From Deltaproteobacteria bacterium (GTDB lineage Bacteria; Desulfobacterota; DSM-4660; Desulfatiglandales; Desulfatiglandaceae): 64,000 nucleotides of DNA. This document shows, piece after piece, positions 35,938 to 44,334 of the stretch (position 1 is the stretch's first letter; each line of letters opens with the position of its first letter). A model generated the notes under the pieces. That model was not told the origin of the DNA and made no database searches. It saw only the letters and a list, made by a program, of their open reading frames with translations. The stretch spans positions 34,992 through 98,991 of the forward strand of contig JAFDIV010000027.1 in the NCBI GenBank assembly GCA_019307815.1. The letters are read 5' to 3'. The position numbers and the translations under genes are program-made.

Positions 35938-36654
35938 TGGCAATTTTTCCAGCTCGACACCAAAGATCCTTTCCATATGCCTTCTTATTGAGGAGCGGAC
36001 CGACTCCATATCCAGCTCTTGCCCAAGCACGTGTTTCATGCTAGTCATCCTCACATCCCTTAGGCCACATGGATGAATCCAGGAAAAGGGCTCCATGGAA
36101 AGGCTTACATTGAGGGCAAAGCCGTGAAAGGTAATACCGTGGCGCACCGCGATACCAACGCTTCCCAGCTTTTCAGGGCCCACCCAAATACCCCTATTCA
36201 AGGGATTTCGCTCGGCCTTGATCCCAAAATCCGCCACAGTACAGATCATAACCTCTTCCAGCGCCTCCACAAATTTTACCACTTTCCACCCTATCTGCCG
36301 CAGGTCCACAATAGGATAGCCTACCACCTGCCCGGGTCCGTGATATGTTATATCCCCTCCCCTTTCCACATGAATCACAGGCACCCCCTGAGCATCCAAA
36401 AAATGCTCTGACACGAGAAGGTGCTCGCGCTGGCCTCGTCTACCCAAGGTAAAGACCGGTTCATGCTCTAATAACATAAAAATATTCGCTGAGATCCTGC
36501 CTTCTACCTTGGCCGCAACAACCTGGTGCTGAAATTCCCAGACCTCACCGTATGGCATCACCCCCAAATCAAGCAAAAGCCATCCCTTTTCCACCCCTTT
36601 ATCTATTGCTGCATCCAACTCCTCGGAGATACCTATCATGGTGTCCCATCCCAT
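35878..36654 (-). CDS. lipB: Octanoyl-[acyl-carrier-protein]:protein octanoyltransferase
   Basis: About 258 residues. RGGDITYHGPGQVVGYP, the catalytic Lys in EKLGSVGIAVRHG and the catalytic Cys in WIHPCGLRDV are LipB signatures. It moves octanoyl from ACP to apo-lipoyl proteins such as GcvH, encoded 28 nt upstream. The N-terminus has ~25 extra residues. ATG 36654 follows AAGAGG. lipA is not in the window. Confidence 0.95.
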   Translation of the reverse strand: MGWDTMIGISEELDAAIDKGVEKGWLLLDLGVMPYGEVWEFQHQVVAAKVEGRISANIFMLLEHEPVFTLGRRGQREHLLVSEHFLDAQGVPVIHVERGGDITYHGPGQVVGYPIVDLRQIGWKVVKFVEALEEVMICTVADFGIKAERNPLNRGIWVGPEKLGSVGIAVRHGITFHGFALNVSLSMEPFSWIHPCGLRDVRMTSMKHVLGQELDMESVRSSIRRHMERIFGVELEKLPLHSAQRTYFDSIYRGNGSV

Positions 36655-36682
36655 CAAGCCTCTTCAGGCCCACTATTGCAAC

Positions 36683-37087
36683 TTATTCCAGCCCTTCCAA
36701 CATCTTTCGATATGCCTGGGCATCCATAAGGGTATCAAGTTGGGCTGGATCATCGGGCTTGACATCAATCATCCAACCCTGTCCATATGGATCCTGATTG
36801 ACCAGTTGTGGAGAATCTTCAAGCATGCCATTTACAGCAACCACCTCGCCAGCCACAGGTGCATAAAGCTCGGCAACCGCCTTTACCGATTCCACGGTTC
36901 CAAGTTGCCCCCCCTGTTCAAATCGCTCCCCTACTTCAGGCAGTTCCACGAACACAATGTCTCCTAGTTGGTCCTGGGCATAATCACTGATCCCACATCT
37001 CACTACATCCCCTTCAAGACGTCCCCATTCGTGGTCCTTTGTGTATCGGACGTCTTCGGGTAACACCAGTTCACTAAGCTCTTTCAT
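36683..37087 (-). CDS. gcvH: Glycine cleavage system H protein
   Basis: 134 residues; lipoylation lysine K69 in ESVKAVAELYAP, N-terminal DVRYTKDHEW typical of GcvH. The lipoyl arm shuttles the aminomethyl group between GcvP, GcvT and Lpd. It shares an operon with lipB, which lipoylates it. Confidence 0.96.
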   Translation of the reverse strand: MKELSELVLPEDVRYTKDHEWGRLEGDVVRCGISDYAQDQLGDIVFVELPEVGERFEQGGQLGTVESVKAVAELYAPVAGEVVAVNGMLEDSPQLVNQDPYGQGWMIDVKPDDPAQLDTLMDAQAYRKMLEGLE

Positions 37088-37150
37088 GGTCTATTCCTCC
37101 GCTTCAGAGATCACAATCTGGCACCATAGGCCCTCATGTGTCGTGGTTCT

Positions 37151-37594
37151 TTAAAGGATATACGGGACCTTAAGATTATAGCTTTTATACACCACGAAGG
37201 TCTCCACGGACTGCACGTCTGCTATTCGGGAGACCTCCTCTGTATAAAACTCCAGAAGGCCAAAATCATCATTCAAAAGTACCACCATCATCAAGTCATA
37301 CCGGCCTGTCACAACGCTCACCGACACTACGCCCTTTAACTTACTAAACTCTTCACCCTTTTTCACCAAATCCATGGTCTTTAACTTGACACCCACAATG
37401 ACAGCACTGTGCCTAGGAAGGGCCTCAGGATCCACCAAACCGGCTATCTCTAAAACACCTTCCTCAATCAATCTGTTCGCCCGGGCCCTTACTGTGTTCT
37501 CCGCTATACCAAGGGCCTGTGCAATCATCCTAAATGACCTCCTGCCCTCCCGCAGATGCTTAATGATTGCAATATTGGTTTCATCCATCTTCAT
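37151..37594 (-). CDS. Lrp/AsnC family transcriptional regulator
   Basis: 147 residues: winged helix (MDETNIAIIKHLREGRRS...ENTVRARANRLI) and an AsnC ligand-binding domain with the expected VTGRYDLMMVVL. It is 63 nt before gcvH on the same strand and divergent from lpdA, so regulation of the glycine-cleavage genes, perhaps by glycine or serine, is the natural guess. Two inverted repeats fill its upstream region. Confidence 0.92.
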   Translation of the reverse strand: MKMDETNIAIIKHLREGRRSFRMIAQALGIAENTVRARANRLIEEGVLEIAGLVDPEALPRHSAVIVGVKLKTMDLVKKGEEFSKLKGVVSVSVVTGRYDLMMVVLLNDDFGLLEFYTEEVSRIADVQSVETFVVYKSYNLKVPYIL

Positions 37595-37646
37595 GGTCTA
37601 AGGTCTCCTTCGCAGGCATCTGATCAGGGAAAAAGCCTTGTTGACT

Positions 37647-37679
37647 AATATTGACCTTTTTGCGCATTATGTCAATATT
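37647..37679. promoter_or_regulatory. Inverted repeat between asnC and lpdA (proximal)
   Basis: Perfect 9-bp arms AATATTGAC and GTCAATATT, 15 nt apart, about 55 nt before the asnC start. Possible Lrp/AsnC site. Confidence 0.5.
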
Positions 37680-37740
37680 TTTCTTATTTTTGATATTTTC
37701 TATATAATAATACAATTTTGTTGCGGAAAATATATTTCTT

Positions 37741-37760
37741 TGATAGCCTATTTGCTATCA
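37741..37760. promoter_or_regulatory. Inverted repeat between asnC and lpdA (distal)
   Basis: Perfect 7-bp arms TGATAGC and GCTATCA, 6 nt apart, about 100 nt before lpdA, downstream of an AT-rich tract containing TATAAT. Confidence 0.45.
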
Positions 37761-37862
37761 TGATACTTTCCATTGCCTTTACAGTACAAAAAGGTCAGCA
37801 ATAGGGGTTACACGAGGGCTGGCCCAACTCTTTGGAGACCTTGATAAAAAAACGAGGAAAAG

Positions 37863-39299
37863 ATGGGAATCAAGGTGGTCATTATTGGAGCAGGGCCTGG
37901 TGGGTATGTAGCTGCCCTTAGAGCAGCTCAGATGGATGCAGAGGTCACATTGGTTGAAAAAGAGGAGGTGGGTGGGACCTGTCTTCATTGGGGGTGCATT
38001 CCCACCAAGGTCATGAAGTATGCTGCCGAGATCATGGAATCTATCAGGGGTGCAGCTCAATGGGGGATTCAAATTTCAGAGACAACTCCCACAGACCTTC
38101 TGGACTTGCAAAAGAAAAAGGGACAAGTGGTAGATATACAGACAAAGGGGATTTTGCAGCTCCTAAAACGCTACGGGATTCGACTTGAATATGGGTACGG
38201 AATTATTGAAGGGTCTAATAGGGTAGCGGTCAGGAAAAAGGATGGTAAGGCACTTGAGCTGTCATGGGATCGTCTCATACTCGCACCCGGCTCAGCCCCT
38301 TTAGAAATAGCAGCCCTTCCAATTGATGGAGAAAATATATTGACCAGTAGCCATGCCCTGAGCCTTGAGGAGATCCCTGCTTCCCTTCTTATTGTGGGCG
38401 GCGGGGTCATTGGCTGCGAATTTGCATCCATTTTCCAGGCCCTAGGATCTCAGGTAAGCATTGTAGAGACCCTCTCACGGCTCTTGCCTCTGCCCTCTGT
38501 GGATGAGGAAATTTCGGCGACCCTTCTTCGTGAGATGAAAAAACACAAGGTAACCTGCCTCCTAGAGACAACTGTAGAATCCGTGGAGCCCAAAGGAGAC
38601 AAACTCAGGGTGGGTATGAGGGAGGCCTCCGGGTCACAAGGAAAAGAAAACCAACCTAAGAGACGCCGCGAATTAGAGGTGGACAAGGTTCTTGTGTGTG
38701 TGGGACGGCAGCCCCAGGGAGACACTCTAGGTCTTGCTTCGGCCGGTATTGTACTGGACCAAAAGGGATGGATCACAGTGGATGAATACCTCCAAACCAA
38801 CGTGGCTGGTATCTATGCCATTGGAGATGCTCTTGGGCCAAAAGCAAGGCCCATGCTAGCCCATGTTGCATCCCATGAGGGTCTTGTGGCAGCAGAAAAC
38901 GCTTTGGGAAAGGGAAAGGCAATGGATTACAGGGCCGTTCCCTCTGCCATTTTCACAATGCCGGAAATAGGATCCGTGGGCTGGACCGAAACACAGGCAC
39001 GTCAGACAGGACACCACATTCGGGTTGATAAGGTGCTTTTCCGCAACATAGGAAAATCCCATGTGATTGGAGAAATTGCCGGCCTTGTGAAACTGGTCTC
39101 TGATCAAAAAACAGGGCAAATTATGGGAGTTCATATAATCGGTCCTCATGCCACAGAGCTTCTCGGAGAAGCTACCTTGGCAGTAAAATCAGGCTGTACC
39201 GCTAAAGACCTGGCGGAAACTATCCATGCCCATCCCACCTTGAGTGAAATCATGGGAGAGGTGGCCTTAAAGGCCATAGGCAAGCCTATTCATGGATAA
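37863..39299 (+). CDS. lpdA: Dihydrolipoyl dehydrogenase
   Basis: 478 residues. FAD motif GAGPGGYVAALRAAQ, redox-active cysteines in GGTCLHWGCIPTK, NAD motif GGGVIGCEFASI and the C-terminal HAHPTLSEIM His-Glu dyad. It reoxidises the lipoyl arm of GcvH. It precedes the gcvT-glyA fusion by 19 nt. The region ~250-275 carries a charged insertion (SGSQGKENQPKRRRELE) not usual in the family. Confidence 0.95.
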   Translation: MGIKVVIIGAGPGGYVAALRAAQMDAEVTLVEKEEVGGTCLHWGCIPTKVMKYAAEIMESIRGAAQWGIQISETTPTDLLDLQKKKGQVVDIQTKGILQLLKRYGIRLEYGYGIIEGSNRVAVRKKDGKALELSWDRLILAPGSAPLEIAALPIDGENILTSSHALSLEEIPASLLIVGGGVIGCEFASIFQALGSQVSIVETLSRLLPLPSVDEEISATLLREMKKHKVTCLLETTVESVEPKGDKLRVGMREASGSQGKENQPKRRRELEVDKVLVCVGRQPQGDTLGLASAGIVLDQKGWITVDEYLQTNVAGIYAIGDALGPKARPMLAHVASHEGLVAAENALGKGKAMDYRAVPSAIFTMPEIGSVGWTETQARQTGHHIRVDKVLFRNIGKSHVIGEIAGLVKLVSDQKTGQIMGVHIIGPHATELLGEATLAVKSGCTAKDLAETIHAHPTLSEIMGEVALKAIGKPIHG

Positions 39300-39318
39300 A
39301 ATAAGAGGAGAGAGACCT

Positions 39319-41970
39319 ATGGTAGAATCTAGACGCACACCACTTTATCGCCAGCACATGGCCCTCGGGGCAAAAATAGTGGACTTTGCCGGATGGACCA
39401 TGCCTCTTCATTACAAAACAGGCATTATCAACGAGCACCTTGCCACACGAAGAGGAGCAGGACTGTTTGATGTCTCCCATATGGGACGGTTTATCTTTAG
39501 GGGATCTGGGGCCCTAAACCTGTTGCAGCACACACTGAGCAACAACGCCGAAGCACTGACTGCTCAATGGATCGCGGCCCAATACACCATCATCCCTAAT
39601 GACCAAGGGGGTGCACTGGACGATGCCTACCTTTATCGGTTCCGGGACAATGAATACCTCCTGGTGGTCAATGCAGCAAATACCCAAAAGGATTGGGACT
39701 ATTTCCAGTCCTTGCTTGATCATTTCAAGGATGTGGAAATGGAAGATATGACAGACCATATTTCAATGCTTTCCCTACAGGGACCTAGCTCCCGCTCAGT
39801 GCTTGAGTCGGTGATGGACAGGGGAAATCTGCCCGAACCAATAAGGAATGCAGCTTCTACCATCATTGTATCGGGCAAGACAGTGCATGTCACCCGAACC
39901 GGTTATACTGGTGAGCCCTTAGGTTTTGAACTCTTTGTGGACAGCAAGTATGCCGTGGATCTCTGGAATCGGCTCCTAGAACAAGGGGCAGAGCCGATAG
40001 GGCTTGGGGCAAGGGATACTCTTCGTTTGGAGGCGTGTCTCCCTCTTTATGGTCATGAGCTGGGGATTGACCCCGAGGGAAAGGAAATACCGATTATGGC
40101 ATTACCTCAGGCACGCCCCGCTGTCAGCTTCTCTCCCTCAAAGGGGAACTTTGTAGGCCGGGCCCTTTTGGAAAGGCAGCTGCGCGTCCTAAAAAAAATC
40201 ATGGCAGGGGACTGCAGCACATTTGAAGACCTACCCCGTCTCATCCGTCCCATTGCCGTAACCGGCAGAGGTGTAGCCAGACAGGGGGCAAGGGTTTACA
40301 GGGAAGGCCGACATGTGGGCTTCGTTACAAGTGGAACAATGATACCCATGTGGTCCTTTGAGGGAAAATCCCTTTCCTCCGGGCTGGGCGATAGTCACCA
40401 ACTCCGCTCCATTGCCCTGGCATACCTGGACAGCAACGTTGCTGACCAAGACCCGGTAGCCATAGAAATCCGAGGAAAGATGGTGCAAGGGATCGTGGTC
40501 CCTTACCACCTGCGCAGTGAAGCCCCGCCTTATGCTCGTCCTATTGTCCCTTTAAAGAAGGAAGCAGGCCAGGCCCTTGACTCACGAGACACACCCCGTA
40601 AGGTCTCAGAACTCTTGCAAAAGAGCATCCAGAATACCTTTTGGCGACAAAGGGAGTGCATAAATCTCATTCCTTCTGAGATGACCCCTTCGCCCATGGT
40701 ACGTCTGCTTTCGATTATGGATCCAGCCTTTCGGTACGCCGAACACCGGAAAATCAAGGCATTTTATGACATGGAGGTATTCTTCTACCAGGGAACGGAT
40801 TTTATCGCCCAGGTAGAACTCCTCCTCCAACAGGAACTTGCCCAATACCTTGGGTGCACTTTTGTGGAGACCAGGCCCATCAGTGGGCAAATAGCAAACA
40901 TGGCCGTTTTCAGTGCCTTAGGGGATTACCTAAACCGCCTGGATCGTAAACAAGGGCCCCGAAGAATCCGCATGGTCATGAACAACCATATCAACAAGGG
41001 TGGACACCTGAGCGCACAACCCATGGGTGCCTTACGCGACTATGTTGCATGGGACCCGAAGTGGGAAAGGCCGGCAGTGGTAAACTTCCCTGTTTTGGCC
41101 GACAATCCTTATAAAATCGATCTCAAGGCCACACTCGAACTGTTGGACTACCACCGCCCCGAACTCATTGTATTTGGAAAAAGCATGTTTATTCACAAGG
41201 AGCCTGTGGCAGAGGTCTGTGAGTTTTTGAAACAAAATAACATGGATGCCGTGGTGCTTTGTGATATGGCCCACGTGTTGGGACTCATAGGTCCCTACTT
41301 CCAAGAGCCGTTCAAAGAAGGTGCAGATCTGATAACAGGCTCTACGCATAAAACCTTTTTCGGCACACAGAGGGGCATTATTGCCACACATTATGAGGCC
41401 AGAGACCTGCGGTACGAGCTGTGGGAGGCCATCGAGCGACGTACATTCCCGGGCTCTGTATCCAATCATCATTTGGGAACCCTTCTTGGCCTTCTCATGG
41501 CCGCCTATGAGATGAATCACTTCAAGGATCGCTATCAGCCAAAGGTCATCCAAAATGCCAAGGCATTTGCCCTGGCACTAAAGAACTGCGGTATGAACGT
41601 GGCAGGAGATCCCGCGCTGGAGTTCACCGAAACCCATCAGGTGATCCTCAGGGTCGGCTATGGCCGTGGGCCAGAGATTGCCAAGCGGCTGGAGCAAAAC
41701 AACATTATCTGCAATTACCAGGCCTGTCCTGATGAAGAAGGTTTTACTGCTTCTGGCGCGCTGCGCCTTGGGGTCTCGGAAATGACACGTTTCGGAATGG
41801 AGCCGGAGGATTTTGAGGCACTGGCCGACCTCATGCATGCGGTTATCATTGAAGAGGCAAATGTGAAGGATCAGGTTAAGGCATTGCGGTCTCGCTTCCT
41901 GGAGCTGAAGTATTGTTTCCGTAAAGAGGATTATGCCGACCTGATGCAAAAGCTCCACGAGCTTTTGTAG
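39319..41970 (+). CDS. GcvT aminomethyltransferase fused to a serine hydroxymethyltransferase-like domain
   Basis: One open frame of 883 residues. Residues ~1-405 are GcvT (LYRQHMALGAKIVDFAGWTMP, GLFDVSHMGR, GGALDDAYLYRF, GLGARDTLRLEA). Residues ~425-883 are fold-type I SHMT: NLIPSE with E454, CDMAH with D649 and H652, and PLP lysine K678 in STHKTFFGTQRG, where normal SHMT has HKTLRGPRGG. GcvT makes 5,10-methylene-THF from the aminomethyl-lipoyl group; SHMT condenses it with glycine to serine, so the fusion could channel methylene-THF. ATG 39319 after GAGGAG is chosen; ATG 39292 overlaps lpdA. gcvP is not in the window. The SHMT half is divergent, so its activity is not certain. Confidence 0.9.
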   Translation: MVESRRTPLYRQHMALGAKIVDFAGWTMPLHYKTGIINEHLATRRGAGLFDVSHMGRFIFRGSGALNLLQHTLSNNAEALTAQWIAAQYTIIPNDQGGALDDAYLYRFRDNEYLLVVNAANTQKDWDYFQSLLDHFKDVEMEDMTDHISMLSLQGPSSRSVLESVMDRGNLPEPIRNAASTIIVSGKTVHVTRTGYTGEPLGFELFVDSKYAVDLWNRLLEQGAEPIGLGARDTLRLEACLPLYGHELGIDPEGKEIPIMALPQARPAVSFSPSKGNFVGRALLERQLRVLKKIMAGDCSTFEDLPRLIRPIAVTGRGVARQGARVYREGRHVGFVTSGTMIPMWSFEGKSLSSGLGDSHQLRSIALAYLDSNVADQDPVAIEIRGKMVQGIVVPYHLRSEAPPYARPIVPLKKEAGQALDSRDTPRKVSELLQKSIQNTFWRQRECINLIPSEMTPSPMVRLLSIMDPAFRYAEHRKIKAFYDMEVFFYQGTDFIAQVELLLQQELAQYLGCTFVETRPISGQIANMAVFSALGDYLNRLDRKQGPRRIRMVMNNHINKGGHLSAQPMGALRDYVAWDPKWERPAVVNFPVLADNPYKIDLKATLELLDYHRPELIVFGKSMFIHKEPVAEVCEFLKQNNMDAVVLCDMAHVLGLIGPYFQEPFKEGADLITGSTHKTFFGTQRGIIATHYEARDLRYELWEAIERRTFPGSVSNHHLGTLLGLLMAAYEMNHFKDRYQPKVIQNAKAFALALKNCGMNVAGDPALEFTETHQVILRVGYGRGPEIAKRLEQNNIICNYQACPDEEGFTASGALRLGVSEMTRFGMEPEDFEALADLMHAVIIEEANVKDQVKALRSRFLELKYCFRKEDYADLMQKLHELL

Positions 41971-42128
41971 CCTGCATCCATCCATGAATCAAGGATTTTT
42001 ACCTGGGCAGTGAGCTGTCTTCATTTGGACTCTATGCTATCGCTCTGTTGCCACTGAATTCCAGGAGAAAAGATCAAGGGTAAAGGCAAAGTCCAACTTC
42101 ATACTACTACAGATTTTGAGTCGTCGGA

Positions 42129-43010
42129 ATGTTTATCATAGAAACAAAGGGCCTAAAAATCATACTGGAAGTGGTTCCTGTTGACTCCCTCCGCCTACAC
42201 GAGGCGATAATACCTGGCGTAGCCAATAAGCTGCTTCTTGAGCTCAAGAACTGGGCACATTTGCAGAATCCTATCATTTGTGGAACAAACCATATTGTCC
42301 TTGACGGCCACCACCGTACCTATGCCTTCAAAAAACTAAACCTACCCTTTATTCCAGTATGCAAGATTGACTATCACCACGAAAACACACAGGTAAGGTG
42401 CTGGTTCCGTTTATTTACTAATGTAGAAGACCTTACCTTAATCCTACAACTTTTCAAAAACTCGGGCGGGATAATCCTTCCGGTGGAAAGCAAAGACAGG
42501 TTAAAACAGGAGCTGGGCAATGCCCCTTTGAGTTTTGGTATCCAGCAAGGGGGACGATATTTCATTGTCCGTTTTCCCCCTCACATTGTCAAAGATGCGG
42601 TGACCGCGTATGATCACCTGGAAAGGCTTCAATATCTGCTGGCACAAAAAGGGATCGAGACTAATTATATACCCAATGAAGCCCCAGAAAATGAGCAATT
42701 TTGCACAACTCTAGACAGGAATCAAGCGGTCATATGGACGCCACAGATAACCAAAGAAATGGTGGAAGAGGTGGTTGAAAATAACAGACGTTTTGCCCCC
42801 AAGACCACCCGCCATATCATACCCGCCAGGCCCCTTCATGTTAATGTGCCTATCTCATGGTTTAAGAAACAGATATCCCTAGAGGCAATAAACAAGAAGT
42901 TCGCTCACTTCCTGAGCAAGAAGGGGATCAGGCGGCTTCCCCCCGGCCAAGTGATTAACGGCAGATATTATGAAGAAGAACTGTTTGTTTTTTTCGACAA
43001 AAAGAGCTAA
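42129..43010 (+). CDS. ParB/Srx-fold protein, candidate free serine kinase (SerK/SbnI-like)
   Basis: 293 residues. LVLDGHHR-type motif at D59-R63 (LDGHHRTYAFKKL) and an upstream His-Glu (H24, E25) match the SerK/SbnI branch of the ParB-like nuclease fold, in which the protein phosphorylates free serine. There is no chromosome-partition context and no helix-turn-helix after the ParB-like part; the C-terminal ~180 residues match nothing I recognise. It sits between the GcvT-SHMT fusion and a SerB-like gene, which supports a serine role. A DNA-binding ParB-like function is the alternative. Confidence 0.62.
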   Translation: MFIIETKGLKIILEVVPVDSLRLHEAIIPGVANKLLLELKNWAHLQNPIICGTNHIVLDGHHRTYAFKKLNLPFIPVCKIDYHHENTQVRCWFRLFTNVEDLTLILQLFKNSGGIILPVESKDRLKQELGNAPLSFGIQQGGRYFIVRFPPHIVKDAVTAYDHLERLQYLLAQKGIETNYIPNEAPENEQFCTTLDRNQAVIWTPQITKEMVEEVVENNRRFAPKTTRHIIPARPLHVNVPISWFKKQISLEAINKKFAHFLSKKGIRRLPPGQVINGRYYEEELFVFFDKKS

Positions 43011-43065
43011 TCTTATGTAACACAGTTACACAGTGAACCGTGAACAGTAAACAAGGAACCGCGGA

Positions 43066-44334
43066 ATGAAAAGAAACGAAAAGATAATAAGCCTCTCAGC
43101 CATTGGACTGGATGCCCCTGGACTGGTCTCAAAAATCACAGATCGAGTCTTTAAACTTGGTGGCAATATTGTGGATGTGGAAGAACATTGCAGAAGAGGC
43201 CTTTTCGCTATCTACCTCGAAATTGATCTGTCCGGGTCCAGCTATCCCATGGATGAGATCTGCCAAAAGCTAAAGGCACTTGAGGAGGAAACAGAATTAA
43301 AAGTTATTGTAAAAAGGGCCTCTGATGAAAAGGCCCGGACACAACAGGACGCTGGCCGGTACGTTGTGACCCTCCTGGGGACTGACCGACCAGGTATCAT
43401 GGCTAATGTATCAAAACTCTTCTCAGACCAAAATATCAACATAGAACACTGCAGGATGATCGCGAGAGGAAACTTTTTTTCCATGGAGATGGTAATTGAC
43501 ACGTCTCAAATTACTCCCCTGCCATACCCATCAGCTCTAGATCCTGTTCAAAATATGAAAGAACAGCTAAAGGAATTATGTGACCAATTGGGCCAAAGCG
43601 TGGTGATTCAGGAAGAGTCCATATATAAAAAAATGAAAAAGCTTATTGTCTTTGATGTGGAATCCGCACTGATTCAAGAAAAATCCATCTCGCTTTTCCT
43701 AGAGGACTTGTCACGACTCATTGGGGCAAGGGGGAAAAAGGAAGATATCATAATAGACCAGAAGATGAAGGGCCTAATTTACGGGGCAAAAAGCCTTCAA
43801 GGTATCCCAGTGAGTGAACTGGAGGCCCTGGGCAAAAAGCTACGCCTAAATCCAGGCTCTCATGAATTACTGAGCATTCTAAAATCCATGGGTTTTAAGG
43901 TCGCCCTTCTTTCATCTGGCCTTGAGGTACTGGTCAAAAGGCTGTTTGAAGGTTTGGATATAGATTATGCATTTGCCAATACGCTTAAGATTGACCACGA
44001 TGGGATCATAACAGGTGAGCTGGAAGAACCAGTACTCACGGACAAAACCAAAGATGAGGTACTGGAATTCATTATGAATATGGAGCAAGTGGACCCAGAC
44101 CAGGTGATTGCTGTAGGGGACGGCTCTGCTCGCTGTGGTTTTATCAGGAATGCAGGTCTGTCCATTGCCTATCAGCCTCAAGAGCGACCCATCCCGACAG
44201 ATGGCATCCTAAAGGGCGATGAAATCTTCCATATCCTATATTGTCTTGGAATTCCTAAAGTAGAATTGGATAAATACCTTGACAAAGAAGCATCTGTGGC
44301 ACAAAAGGTCAACCCACTAGCACGAAGCGCCTGA
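43066..44334 (+). CDS. ACT-ACT-HAD protein, SerB-like with altered catalytic motifs
   Basis: 422 residues: ACT 1 (~8-80), ACT 2 (~100-190, LLGTDRPGIMANVS) and a HAD domain (~195-405). The layout is that of phosphoserine phosphatase SerB, but motif I reads DVESA (D197, E199) instead of DxDST and motif IV reads GDGSAR (D352, R356) instead of GDGxND. The nucleophile Asp, the LSSG motif II and a Lys remain. It may be a weak phosphatase or a regulator that senses amino acids through its ACT domains. It ends 18 nt inside the convergent kinase remnant. Confidence 0.82.
   Translation: MKRNEKIISLSAIGLDAPGLVSKITDRVFKLGGNIVDVEEHCRRGLFAIYLEIDLSGSSYPMDEICQKLKALEEETELKVIVKRASDEKARTQQDAGRYVVTLLGTDRPGIMANVSKLFSDQNINIEHCRMIARGNFFSMEMVIDTSQITPLPYPSALDPVQNMKEQLKELCDQLGQSVVIQEESIYKKMKKLIVFDVESALIQEKSISLFLEDLSRLIGARGKKEDIIIDQKMKGLIYGAKSLQGIPVSELEALGKKLRLNPGSHELLSILKSMGFKVALLSSGLEVLVKRLFEGLDIDYAFANTLKIDHDGIITGELEEPVLTDKTKDEVLEFIMNMEQVDPDQVIAVGDGSARCGFIRNAGLSIAYQPQERPIPTDGILKGDEIFHILYCLGIPKVELDKYLDKEASVAQKVNPLARSA

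Noticed and set aside
42129..43010. Chromosome partition protein ParB
   Set aside because: No helix-turn-helix or ParA neighbour; DGHHR motif fits the SerK/SbnI branch better.
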